This document shows, piece by piece, positions 42,712 to 50,726 of a stretch of 64,000 nt of DNA (its first letter is position 1; every line of letters begins with the position of its first letter). The stretch spans positions 1 through 64,000 of the forward strand of contig JBJTVH010000032.1 of NCBI GenBank assembly GCA_046081125.1, in the 5' to 3' direction. This stretch comes from JBEIFW01 sp046081125. Its GTDB lineage: Bacteria; Actinomycetota; Acidimicrobiia; Acidimicrobiales; Ilumatobacteraceae. The notes under the pieces are model-generated. The model saw only the letters and a program-made list of their open reading frames with translations. It was not told the DNA's origin and did not search any database. The translations under genes were made by a program, and so were the position numbers.

Positions 42712-43856
42712 ATGACACGACCGCTCGGTGACGAGCTGCTCGGCCTGTTGGCCGACACGACGAGCGCATTCATCTCGTGCCCGGTGTCGGAGATCGGGGT
42801 TGCGGTCGACCACGCCCTCGCAGCGGTCGGGCGGATGTTCAACGTCGATCGGGCGTACCTGTTCACCTTTCTCGACGGCCACACTTTCGTGACCAACACC
42901 CACGAATGGTGCGCCCCGGAGGTCGAACCGGCGATCGACGACCTCCAGGCCATGCCGGTTGACGTGTTGCCGTGGTGGATGGGCGAGCTCTACGCAGGCC
43001 GGTGCATCAACCTGACCAGCCTCGACGACCTCCCCGACTGCGCCGAGGGCGAACGGGCTGTGCTCCAGCCCCAGGGCATCCAGTCATTGCTCGTGGTGCC
43101 GATTTTCTGGGACCACCGTCTGGAGGGATTCGCCGGATTCGACCACGTCCGGAGCCATCGGATCTGGAGCGCCGAAGAGATCGGGTCCTGCGCATCGTCG
43201 TCAACGCCTTCGCCCAGGCCTTCGAACGGCGCCGCCGCGAGGAACTCGAGCGTCACCTGCACCGCATGGCCTACCACGACCCGCTCACTGCGCTCCCGAA
43301 CCGCATCCTGTTCGGGGAACGGCTCGAGCACGCGCTGAGCGAGGCCCGCCGCAACGGGCAGACCTTTGCGGTGTGCTACGTCGATCTCGACGGCTTCAAG
43401 CCGGTGAACGACACCCACGGCCACGAGGCCGGCGACCGGCTCCTGGTCGAGGTCGCCCGCCGGCTCGGCCATCACCTCCGGGTGAGCGACACCGCTGCCC
43501 GACTCGGCGGCGACGAGTTCGCAGTACTTCTCCGGGGTTTGCGATCGGCGGCCGAAGGCACCGCGATGGTCGAGCGGCTGCTGCGGCACCTCGCCGAGCC
43601 GTTCGAGGTGTCTCCCGGGGTGATCGTGCGCATCGGCGCCAGCGTCGGCGTGCGGCTCGTGCCACCCGACGACGCCGACGCGGGCACCGTCCTGCGTCAG
43701 GCCGACAAGGCGATGTACACGGCCAAGCAGCATGGTGCCGGACGGTTCTGCATCTTCGACCCGGCCCGTCACCGCATCGATGCCGACACGACGGCGCGCC
43801 CGACGCCGCCTGCGGTGCCGACGCGGGGCTCCCTACGCCCGCACCGGATCCGCTGA
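42712..43856 (+). pseudogene. GAF-GGDEF diguanylate cyclase with one-base frameshift
   Basis: Two frames make one protein of about 381 residues. The first, from ATG 42712 (AGAAGGGA upstream), encodes a GAF sensor domain through SAEEIG. At the GGG 43183-43185 the frame must slip back one base to continue as VLRIVVNAFAQAFERRRREE, a linker helix, then the cyclase with AYHDPLTALPNRILF, DLDGFKPVND and an intact GGDEF motif (RLGGDEFAVLL). RVSD just upstream is the RxxD inhibitory site. It would make c-di-GMP if the frame is restored. A sequencing error at the G-run, a true mutation or programmed slippage are all possible. It overlaps the convergent TetR gene by 24 bases. Confidence 0.8.
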
Positions 43857-44468
43857 CGGCACCGGGCCCCTCCCGACGGCGGACCGCACGAACGCGAACA
43901 ACTCCCGGCGCAGGTGGGCGAGGCCCGCTGCGGTCGGCTCCCAGCCGACGGCGCGCTGGGCTTCACGTTCGGTGGCGACCCCCACGATCGTCGCCTGCAC
44001 GAACAGCACCAGCAGCCGTGGATCGGCCCGGCGCATCGCCCCTGCGGCCATGCGCTCCTCGCAGAACGCCACGGCGCGGTCCAGCAACGGCCGCATGCCG
44101 TCCGCCAGCCGGTCGGCCACGTCGGGGCCCAGGCGGCTCACCTCCCGCACCATCCCGAGCAGCGCCGGCCGGCGCACGGCGACCCGGAACACCGCCCGCA
44201 TCACCACTTCGACCGGGTCGTCGTCCGGGGCTCGGGCGAGTGCCGCGTCGATGGCTTCGACCAACGACGCCGCCGCCTGGGCGACCACGGCGTCTAGCAG
44301 CGCGTCCTTGGTGGCGAACCAGTACAGGACCGACTGCTTGGCGATCCCGAGGTCGGCGGCCAGGGCGTCGAGCGAGGTGGCCTCGTAGCCGCGCGTGCCG
44401 AACGCCTCGAGGGCGGCATCGACGATGCGGGCCCTCGTACGCCCCCGGGTTCCGGTGATCGACGCCAT
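43833..44468 (-). CDS. TetR-family transcriptional regulator
   Basis: A 211-residue one-component repressor. The N-terminal helix-turn-helix is clear: RARIVDAALEAFGTRGYEATSLDALAADLGIAKQSVLYWFATK in overlapping parts (residues about 10-52). The C-terminal ligand domain is helical and Ala-rich with no recognised specificity. ATG 44468 is nine bases from the divergent reductase start, and a perfect palindrome, CTACCAGATGGTAG at 44471-44484, fills this space. It probably represses the downstream lipid operon and itself, in response to an acyl-CoA or related ligand; this is inference. Its 3' end overlaps the diguanylate cyclase gene. Confidence 0.88.
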   Translation of the reverse strand: MASITGTRGRTRARIVDAALEAFGTRGYEATSLDALAADLGIAKQSVLYWFATKDALLDAVVAQAAASLVEAIDAALARAPDDDPVEVVMRAVFRVAVRRPALLGMVREVSRLGPDVADRLADGMRPLLDRAVAFCEERMAAGAMRRADPRLLVLFVQATIVGVATEREAQRAVGWEPTAAGLAHLRRELFAFVRSAVGRGPVPSADPVRA

Positions 44469-44470
44469 CC

Positions 44471-44484
44471 CTACCAGATGGTAG
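44471..44484. promoter_or_regulatory. Perfect palindrome, likely TetR operator
   Basis: CTACCAGATGGTAG is a 6-2-6 perfect inverted repeat lying between the divergent tetR and acyl-CoA reductase starts and covering the ATG at 44478. Binding here would block both genes. With so little space the promoters must overlap the coding starts. Confidence 0.65.
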
Positions 44485-46859
44485 ACAACTCCACCGTGAT
44501 CGCTGACGCCCTCGCCGGGAAGCGCATCGCCGTCACGGGTTCCACCGGGTTCGTGGGCACGGCGCTCGTCGAACGGCTGTTGCGCAACGTGCCCGATTGC
44601 GAGCTCGTGCTGTTGGTGCGAGCCGGGAAGCGCTCGAGCGCGGCCCAGCGCGTCCAGCGCGAGATCCTCCGCAACGACGCCTTCGACCGCCTCCGGGCCG
44701 AGTTCGGCGGCGGCGACGTCAAGGCCGGCGCCAAGGCATTCGACGCGATGGCCGCCCGCCGGATCCAGGTGATCACCGGCGACGTGGGCACCGATGAGCT
44801 CGGCCTGAACGAGACGGACCGAGCGATCCTGGCGAGCTGTGACGTGGTGATCCACTCCGCCGCCACCGTGGCGTTCGACTCACCTCTCGACTCCGCCGTC
44901 GAGGTGAACCTGCTCGGCCCCACCCGCATCGCGCAGACGCTGCAGTCGCTCGGCGTCACCCCGCACCTCGTCGCGGTGTCCACGTGCTACGTCGCCGGCA
45001 ACCGCCGGGGCCGTGCGCCCGAGGCGCTGGTGTCGGAAGGCCCGTTCGACGTCGGGGTCTCGTGGCGGGCCGAGGTCGCCGCGTCGCGGCGGTTGCGCAG
45101 CGACCTCGACGCCCAGAGCCGCACCCCCGATCAGCTCGCCCAGTTCCGCAAGGACGCCCGCCGCGAACTCGGCGCCGCCGGTGCGCCGGCGCTGGGCGCC
45201 AAGACCGAGTCGTTGCGTCAGGACTGGGTGCGAGCTCGCCTCGTCGAAGCCGGCCGCACCCGGGCGGCCTCGGTCGGCTGGCCCGACGCCTACGCCTTCA
45301 CGAAGTCCCTGGGCGAGCAGGCGCTCATGGAATCGAAGGGCGACGTTCCGGTGTCGATCGTGCGCCCGTCGATCATCGAATCCGCGCTCGCCGAACCGCG
45401 CCCGGGCTGGATCCGCGGGTTCCGCATGGCCGAGCCGGTGATCATCTCCTACGCCCGAGGCCTGCTGAAGCAGTTCCCCGGCGTCCCGGAGGGCACCGTC
45501 GACGTGATCCCCGTCGACATGGTCGTGGCCGCCTGCATCACCGTCGCCGCGCTCGGACCCGAGCGGGCGCCGCGCATCACGCAGGTGGCCTCGGGTTCGG
45601 CGAACCCGTTGAAGTACAAGGTCCTCGTCGACAACGTGCAGGCCTGGTTCGCCGAGCACCCGCTCTACGACGCCGAGGGCCAGCCCATCGTTGCGCCCGA
45701 GTGGAGTTTCCCGGGGCGCGGCAAGGTCCAAGGGCAACTCAAGCGAGCCGAGTCGCTGATCGACCGGGGCGAGAAGCTGTTGCAGGCTCTGCCGTTGCGG
45801 GGCACTCAGGCCGCGTGGTCCGCCAAGCTCGAGGAGCGCAAGCTCGAAGTGCAGCGGGCCCTCACCTACGTCGAGCTGTACGGCGCCTACGCGGAGTGCG
45901 AGGCGATCTACGCCGTCGACAACCTGCTCGCCGTCTGGGAGGGCCTCGAGGCCGCCGACCGAGACGCGTTCGGCTTCGACCCGCGGGTGATCGACTGGCC
46001 CCGTTACATCGCCGAGGTCCACCTGCCTTCGGTCGTGCAGCACGCCCGCGTGAAGACCACGCCGGGCAAGTCCCGCACCGAGGACCGCGCCACCCGGTTG
46101 CGCAACAACGTCCTCGCCCCGGCGCGGCACGTGGCGGCGTTCGATCTCGAGAACACGCTGATCGCGTCGAACGTCGTCGAGTCGTACTCGTACCTCGCCA
46201 CCCGACGGCTCCCCGCCGACGACCGGCTGCGCTACGTCTTGCGCACGCTGCGCGAGGCCCCCGGGCTGCTGGCGCTCGACCGCAAGGACCGCACGGACTT
46301 CCTGCGGTCCTTCTACCGGCGCTACGAGGGCGCCGACGTCGAGCAGATCGCCACCGACGTCGGCGACCTGTTCAGCGACCTCGTCATCACGAAGTGCTTC
46401 CCTGCCGGGATCCGTCGCGTTCGGCGCCACCGCGAGCTCGGCCACCGCACGATCCTGATCACCGGGGCGCTGTCGTTCGTCGTCGAACCGTTGCGGCCGT
46501 TGTTCGACGAGATCGTTGCAGCGGACATGACCGTGCGCCCCGACGGCACCTACTCCGGCGAGCTGGCCACCGTGCCACCCACCGGTGAGTCCCGGGCCCA
46601 GGTGCTCGCCGATTACTGCGACGCCGAAGGTCTCTCGCTCGAGGAATCCGTTGCGTACGCCGACTCCACGAGCGACCTTCCGATGCTCGAAGCGGTCGGC
46701 TTCCCCGTTGCGGTCAACCCCGAGACCCGACTGGCGGCGCTCGCCCGCAAGCGCGGGTGGCTGGTGGAGCAGTGGGAGAAGTCGCCCGGCGGGCCCCGGC
46801 CCCTGCTGCCGATCGGGCGCCCCTGGCGCGAGCAGCACGAACGGGAGGCCCGCCGATGA
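44478..46859 (+). CDS. Fatty acyl-CoA reductase (extended SDR) fused to HAD-IB phosphatase
   Basis: A 793-residue fusion. Residues about 15-380 form an extended SDR of the fatty acyl-CoA reductase type: AVTGSTGFVGTALVERLL, LLVRAGKRSSAAQRV, VIHSAATVAFDSPL, and the YxxxK pair Tyr272/Lys276 in DAYAFTKSLGE. Residues about 550-785 are a HAD-IB domain: FDLENTL (nucleophile Asp556), ILITGA, YADSTSDLPML. The second acid of motif I is Glu558 rather than the usual Asp. The SDR part would reduce long acyl-CoA to aldehyde or alcohol; the HAD part may dephosphorylate a lipid head. It leads an operon with alcohol dehydrogenase, LarA-like and PlsC genes. GTG 44496 is an alternative start. Confidence 0.85.
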   Translation: MVDNSTVIADALAGKRIAVTGSTGFVGTALVERLLRNVPDCELVLLVRAGKRSSAAQRVQREILRNDAFDRLRAEFGGGDVKAGAKAFDAMAARRIQVITGDVGTDELGLNETDRAILASCDVVIHSAATVAFDSPLDSAVEVNLLGPTRIAQTLQSLGVTPHLVAVSTCYVAGNRRGRAPEALVSEGPFDVGVSWRAEVAASRRLRSDLDAQSRTPDQLAQFRKDARRELGAAGAPALGAKTESLRQDWVRARLVEAGRTRAASVGWPDAYAFTKSLGEQALMESKGDVPVSIVRPSIIESALAEPRPGWIRGFRMAEPVIISYARGLLKQFPGVPEGTVDVIPVDMVVAACITVAALGPERAPRITQVASGSANPLKYKVLVDNVQAWFAEHPLYDAEGQPIVAPEWSFPGRGKVQGQLKRAESLIDRGEKLLQALPLRGTQAAWSAKLEERKLEVQRALTYVELYGAYAECEAIYAVDNLLAVWEGLEAADRDAFGFDPRVIDWPRYIAEVHLPSVVQHARVKTTPGKSRTEDRATRLRNNVLAPARHVAAFDLENTLIASNVVESYSYLATRRLPADDRLRYVLRTLREAPGLLALDRKDRTDFLRSFYRRYEGADVEQIATDVGDLFSDLVITKCFPAGIRRVRRHRELGHRTILITGALSFVVEPLRPLFDEIVAADMTVRPDGTYSGELATVPPTGESRAQVLADYCDAEGLSLEESVAYADSTSDLPMLEAVGFPVAVNPETRLAALARKRGWLVEQWEKSPGGPRPLLPIGRPWREQHEREARR

Positions 46860-48034
46860 GAGCGTTGCGCTTCGACCGCAAGCCGTTGCGCTACGCGGCG
46901 GCGTTCGTCGCCGGGTCGCTGAGCCCCGGCAAGGGTGCCGCGGTCGGGCCGCTCGCGCTCGTCGACGACGACCCGCCCGCGCTGCCGAGCCCGGACTGGG
47001 TGACGATCAGGCCCCGCCTCGCCGGTATCTGCGGCTCGGACCTGTCGACCGTGGACGGCACCTCGTCGCGCTACTTCGAACCGATCGTGTCGTTCCCGTT
47101 CGTCCCCGGCCACGAGGTGGTCGCCGACGCCCCCGACGGTGCCCGGGTCGTGGTCGAGCCGGTGCTCGGCTGCGTCACCCGGGCCATCAACCCGCCGTGC
47201 CCCGCCTGCGCCCGGGGGGATCTCGGCAACTGCGAGCGCCTGGCCTACGGGGTGCTCGAACCGGGTCTGCAGACCGGGTTCTGCTGCGACACCGGCGGGG
47301 GCTGGTCGACGGCGATGGTCGCCCACCCGAGCCAGCTCCACCGGGTGCCCGACGCGATGAGCGACGAGGCCGCCGTCATGGTCGAGCCGACCGCATGCGC
47401 CGTGCACGCGGCGCTCGCCGCCGGCGTGCACGAAGGCGACACCGTGGTCGTGCTCGGATCGGGGACGTTGGGGCTGTTGACGATCGCTGCGCTGCGCCAC
47501 TTCACACCGGCCGGGGCGATCATCGCGGCGGCCCGCTACCCCGAGCAGAAGCGTTGGGCCCGCACCTTCGGCGCCACCACCGTGTGCGACCCGCCGGAGC
47601 TCGCACGCACCGTGCGGCGAGCCACCGGCTCGCTCGCCTACCGCGAGCAGCTCACCGGCGGCGCCGATGCCGTCGTCGACTGCGTCGGCTCCGAGGGATC
47701 GATCACCGAGTCGCTCGCCATCGTGAAGCCTCGCGGCCAGGTCACGCTCGTCGGGATGCCCGCCGGGGTGAAGCTCAACCTCACCACCCTGTGGCACCGC
47801 GAGACCCGCCTCGTGGGCGCCTACGCCTACGGCACCGAGACGCTCGCCTCCGGCGAGCGGCGCCGCACCTTCGAGCTCGCCTTCGAACTCGTGGCCGCGG
47901 CCGGCCTCGAGCGGTTGGTGAGTGCCACCTATCCGTTGCGTGACTACAAGGCCGCGCTCGAACACGCCGCAACCGCCGGCCGTCGAGGCGCCGTCAAGGT
48001 CTGCTTCGACCTGCGATCCGAGAAGGGACGCTGA
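46856..48034 (+). CDS. Zinc-dependent alcohol dehydrogenase (MDR family)
   Basis: A 392-residue medium-chain dehydrogenase. RLAGICGSDLSTVDG holds the catalytic-zinc cysteine, FVPGHEVVAD the zinc histidine, and CPACARGDLGNC the structural-zinc cysteines. The Rossmann motif is VVVLGSGTLGLLTIAAL, followed by VDCVGSEGSITESL. ATG 46856 overlaps the preceding stop (ATGA), and its TGA shares a base with the ATG of the LarA-like gene. It would interconvert an alcohol and aldehyde, plausibly the fatty aldehyde or alcohol made by the upstream reductase. The phrase TLGLLTIAAL followed by a basic segment (ARYPEQKRW) suggests NADP use; this is uncertain. Confidence 0.88.
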   Translation: MRALRFDRKPLRYAAAFVAGSLSPGKGAAVGPLALVDDDPPALPSPDWVTIRPRLAGICGSDLSTVDGTSSRYFEPIVSFPFVPGHEVVADAPDGARVVVEPVLGCVTRAINPPCPACARGDLGNCERLAYGVLEPGLQTGFCCDTGGGWSTAMVAHPSQLHRVPDAMSDEAAVMVEPTACAVHAALAAGVHEGDTVVVLGSGTLGLLTIAALRHFTPAGAIIAAARYPEQKRWARTFGATTVCDPPELARTVRRATGSLAYREQLTGGADAVVDCVGSEGSITESLAIVKPRGQVTLVGMPAGVKLNLTTLWHRETRLVGAYAYGTETLASGERRRTFELAFELVAAAGLERLVSATYPLRDYKAALEHAATAGRRGAVKVCFDLRSEKGR

Positions 48035-49620
48035 TGCCCCGCCCTGGTTTCGTCCTCGACGTGGACCGTTCGACCCCACCGACGTTGTTCTGGCACGGCG
48101 ACGGGTTCCGCCTCGAGCGCCTCCCGGCGGGCCGGACCCGGGTGATCTACCCGCCCGAGCCGTTGCCAGCGATCACCGACGTCGACGCCCGTATCCGCCA
48201 TGCGCTCGAGCATCCGATCGACTCGGACCCACTGTCGGCGTTGCTGTTCCCCGGCATGAAGCTCACGATCGCGTTCGACGACGTGAGCCTCCCGCTGCCC
48301 AAGATGCGCCGGCCCGACCTGCGCCAGCGGATCATCGAGGCGGTGCTCGACTCCGCCGCCGACGCCGGCGTCGACGACGTGGTGCTGATCGCGGCGCTGG
48401 CGCTGCACCGGCGCATGACCGAAGACGAACTGCGCCACGCCGTCGGTGACCGCGTGTACGACGCGTTCGCCGCACGTGGCCTGCTCACCCAGCACGACGC
48501 CGAGGACCCCGAGAACCTTGCGTACCTCGGCACCACGCCCCACGGCGAGGAGATCGAGATCAACAAGCGGGCCGCCGAGAGCGACCTGCTCGTGTACGTG
48601 AACATCAACCTCGTCGCCATGGACGGCGGGTGGAAGTCGACCGCGACCGGGCTCGCCAGCTACCGCAGCCTGCGCCACCATCACAACCCGGCCACGATGC
48701 AGGCCAGCCATTCGTTCATGGACCAGCATCGCTCGGAGCTGCACAAGTCCAACTGGCGCATGGGCAAGGTGCTGCACGACGCCGGGGTGAAGATCTTCCA
48801 GATCGAGACGACACTCAACAACGACACGTTCCCGTCGCCGTTCGAGTTCCTCGGCAAGCGGGAATGGGAGTGGTCGGCGCGAGACCGCGGCCTGTACGTC
48901 GCAGCGTCGAAGTCGTTGGCAAAGGTGCCGACCCGGACGGCTCGCAAGATCTTCCAGTCGATCGAAGCGCCGCACCAGATGACCTCCATCCAGTGCGGCG
49001 AGGTCGAAGCGGTGCACAAGGTGACGACCGAAAACGTCTACCGCCAGCAACTCGTCGAGGTGCAGGGCCAGACCGACATCCTCACGATGGGCATCCCGTA
49101 CATCTGCCCGTACAACGTGCACTCGGTGATGAACCCGATCCTGGTGATGTGCACGGGACTCGGGTACTTCTTCAACCTGTACCGCGGCAAGCCCCTGGTG
49201 CGCGAAGGCGGTGTGGTGATCATGACCCACCCCACCCCGTGGGAGTTCAACCCGGTCCACCACCCGAGCTACATCGACTTCTTCGAGGAGTGCCTCGCCG
49301 ACACCACCGACCCGCACGTGCTGTCGCAGAAGTACGAGGAGCGCTACGCGAACGACGAGTGGTACCGGCACCTGTACCGCACCGGGTACGCCTACCACGG
49401 CGTGCACCCGTTCTACATGTGGTACTGGGGATCCCACGGCATGCAGCACTGCGGCAAGGTGATCGTCGTCGGCGGCGAGCCCCGCTCGGTGCGCCGCCTC
49501 GGCTTCACCCCGGCCTCCTCCATGGACGACGCGCTGGAGATCGCCTCCGACGTCGTCGGCCGCGACGCCACCATCACCCACTTCCACACGCCGCCGGTCA
49601 TGATGGCGGACGTGCGCTAG
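48034..49620 (+). CDS. LarA-like (DUF2088) protein
   Basis: A 528-residue relative of nickel-pincer lactate racemase LarA. By eye, LTIAFDDVSLPLP matches the N-terminal phosphate-site block, LIAALALHRRMTEDEL contains His125 like the catalytic His108 of LarA, DGGWKS contains Lys201 at the place of the pincer-bearing Lys184, and RHHH at 214-217 may replace His200. The region that holds His174 in LarA (EPHF) reads NINLVAM, so one metal ligand is missing. No larB, larC or larE is present. It is fused by overlap into a fatty acyl reductase operon, so a lipid hydroxyacid racemase or a new function is possible. Confidence 0.8.
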   Translation: MPRPGFVLDVDRSTPPTLFWHGDGFRLERLPAGRTRVIYPPEPLPAITDVDARIRHALEHPIDSDPLSALLFPGMKLTIAFDDVSLPLPKMRRPDLRQRIIEAVLDSAADAGVDDVVLIAALALHRRMTEDELRHAVGDRVYDAFAARGLLTQHDAEDPENLAYLGTTPHGEEIEINKRAAESDLLVYVNINLVAMDGGWKSTATGLASYRSLRHHHNPATMQASHSFMDQHRSELHKSNWRMGKVLHDAGVKIFQIETTLNNDTFPSPFEFLGKREWEWSARDRGLYVAASKSLAKVPTRTARKIFQSIEAPHQMTSIQCGEVEAVHKVTTENVYRQQLVEVQGQTDILTMGIPYICPYNVHSVMNPILVMCTGLGYFFNLYRGKPLVREGGVVIMTHPTPWEFNPVHHPSYIDFFEECLADTTDPHVLSQKYEERYANDEWYRHLYRTGYAYHGVHPFYMWYWGSHGMQHCGKVIVVGGEPRSVRRLGFTPASSMDDALEIASDVVGRDATITHFHTPPVMMADVR

Positions 49621-49624
49621 GCCG

Positions 49625-50659
49625 ATGGCTCGCCGACCGGGGGAACCGTTCCCGCTGACGGCCATGCGCGTCACCGCCCGGGCGGTGTCGAGCGCGCAGA
49701 AGAGCTCGGCGCGCGTGCGCACCGGCATCGGGCGCGTCGGGTTCCCGTACCGAGCGCCGACCGTGCCCCGCGGGGTGGAGGTGCCGCCCACCCCGAAGCG
49801 CACCGGGGCCGACTTCGACACCGAGTGGGCGCGCCGCCCGCTGGCGCAGGCAACGCGCCGGGCCCTACTCGCCGGACCGTTGCAGTTGGCGGTCAAGGCG
49901 ATCGCCGATCCCGAAGTGGTCGGCACCGACCGGCTCGCAGATCTTCGGGCCGAGGCCGACGACACCGACGACACGTGTCCGTGCATCTTCGTGGCCAACC
50001 ATCACAGCCACCTCGACACCCCGCTCATGCTGGCGGCGATCCCCCCGCCCTGGCGGCATCGCATGGTCGTCGGGGCAGCCGCGGACTACTTCTTCGGGAC
50101 CCGGCTCACCGGGGCGGCGTCGGCATTGGCGCTCAACGCCTTCCCGATCGACCGCACCTCCGTGAACCGCCGGTCGGCCGAACTCGCCGCGGAGCTGATC
50201 CGCGACGGGTGGAGCCTGGTGATCTTCCCCGAGGGCGGGCGCTCACCCGACGGCTGGGGGCAGCCGTTCAAGGGCGGAGCGGCGTTCCTCGCCGAGCGGA
50301 CCGGGGCACCGATCGTGCCCGTGCACATCGACGGCACGGGCGCCATCCTCGGCAAGGGGATGAAGCGGCCCAAGCGAGGGCGCACCAAGGTGACGTTCGG
50401 CAGGCCGTTGCGTCTCGAGGAGGGCGAGAACATCCGCCGGTTCGGGACACGGATCGAAGCTGCGGTCGAAGTGCTCGCCGACGAGGCGATCAGCGACTAC
50501 TGGTCGGCACGTCGTCGGGCAGCCCAGGGGGCGACCCCGTCGCTCACCGGTCCCGACTACCGGGGCTGGCGCCGAGCGTGGGCGCTCACGGAGCACCGGG
50601 CCAAAGGCAAGGCCGGCCAGCGTCGCCGCCAGAAGCGCACCTGGCCCAAGCTGTCCTGA
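49625..50659 (+). CDS. 1-acyl-glycerol-phosphate acyltransferase (PlsC family)
   Basis: A 344-residue lysophospholipid acyltransferase. The acyltransferase motifs are NHHSHLDTP (HX4D) at about 120-128, FPIDRTSV, and VIFPEGGRS with GGAAFLAERTGAPIVPV. An 80-residue basic N-terminal extension and a basic C-terminal tail (GKAGQRRRQKRTWPK) are unusual and may bind membranes. There is no long hydrophobic helix. It follows the LarA-like gene by four bases and completes the four-gene operon; it would put an acyl chain on glycerol phosphate or on the alcohol made by the neighbouring reductase and dehydrogenase. Confidence 0.88.
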   Translation: MARRPGEPFPLTAMRVTARAVSSAQKSSARVRTGIGRVGFPYRAPTVPRGVEVPPTPKRTGADFDTEWARRPLAQATRRALLAGPLQLAVKAIADPEVVGTDRLADLRAEADDTDDTCPCIFVANHHSHLDTPLMLAAIPPPWRHRMVVGAAADYFFGTRLTGAASALALNAFPIDRTSVNRRSAELAAELIRDGWSLVIFPEGGRSPDGWGQPFKGGAAFLAERTGAPIVPVHIDGTGAILGKGMKRPKRGRTKVTFGRPLRLEEGENIRRFGTRIEAAVEVLADEAISDYWSARRRAAQGATPSLTGPDYRGWRRAWALTEHRAKGKAGQRRRQKRTWPKLS

Positions 50660-50726
50660 CCGCGGGTCCGTCGCGGTCGGGCGGCCCGACCTTGCGTCGC
50701 CGTTCGGAGCCGCAACACTTGACGAT

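Noticed and set aside
42972..43856. GGDEF as a separate gene starting at ATG 42972
   Set aside because: The first 70 codons from that ATG lie out of frame inside the GAF domain and encode Arg/Pro-rich nonsense; the GGDEF linker helix joins naturally to the GAF frame after a one-base shift.
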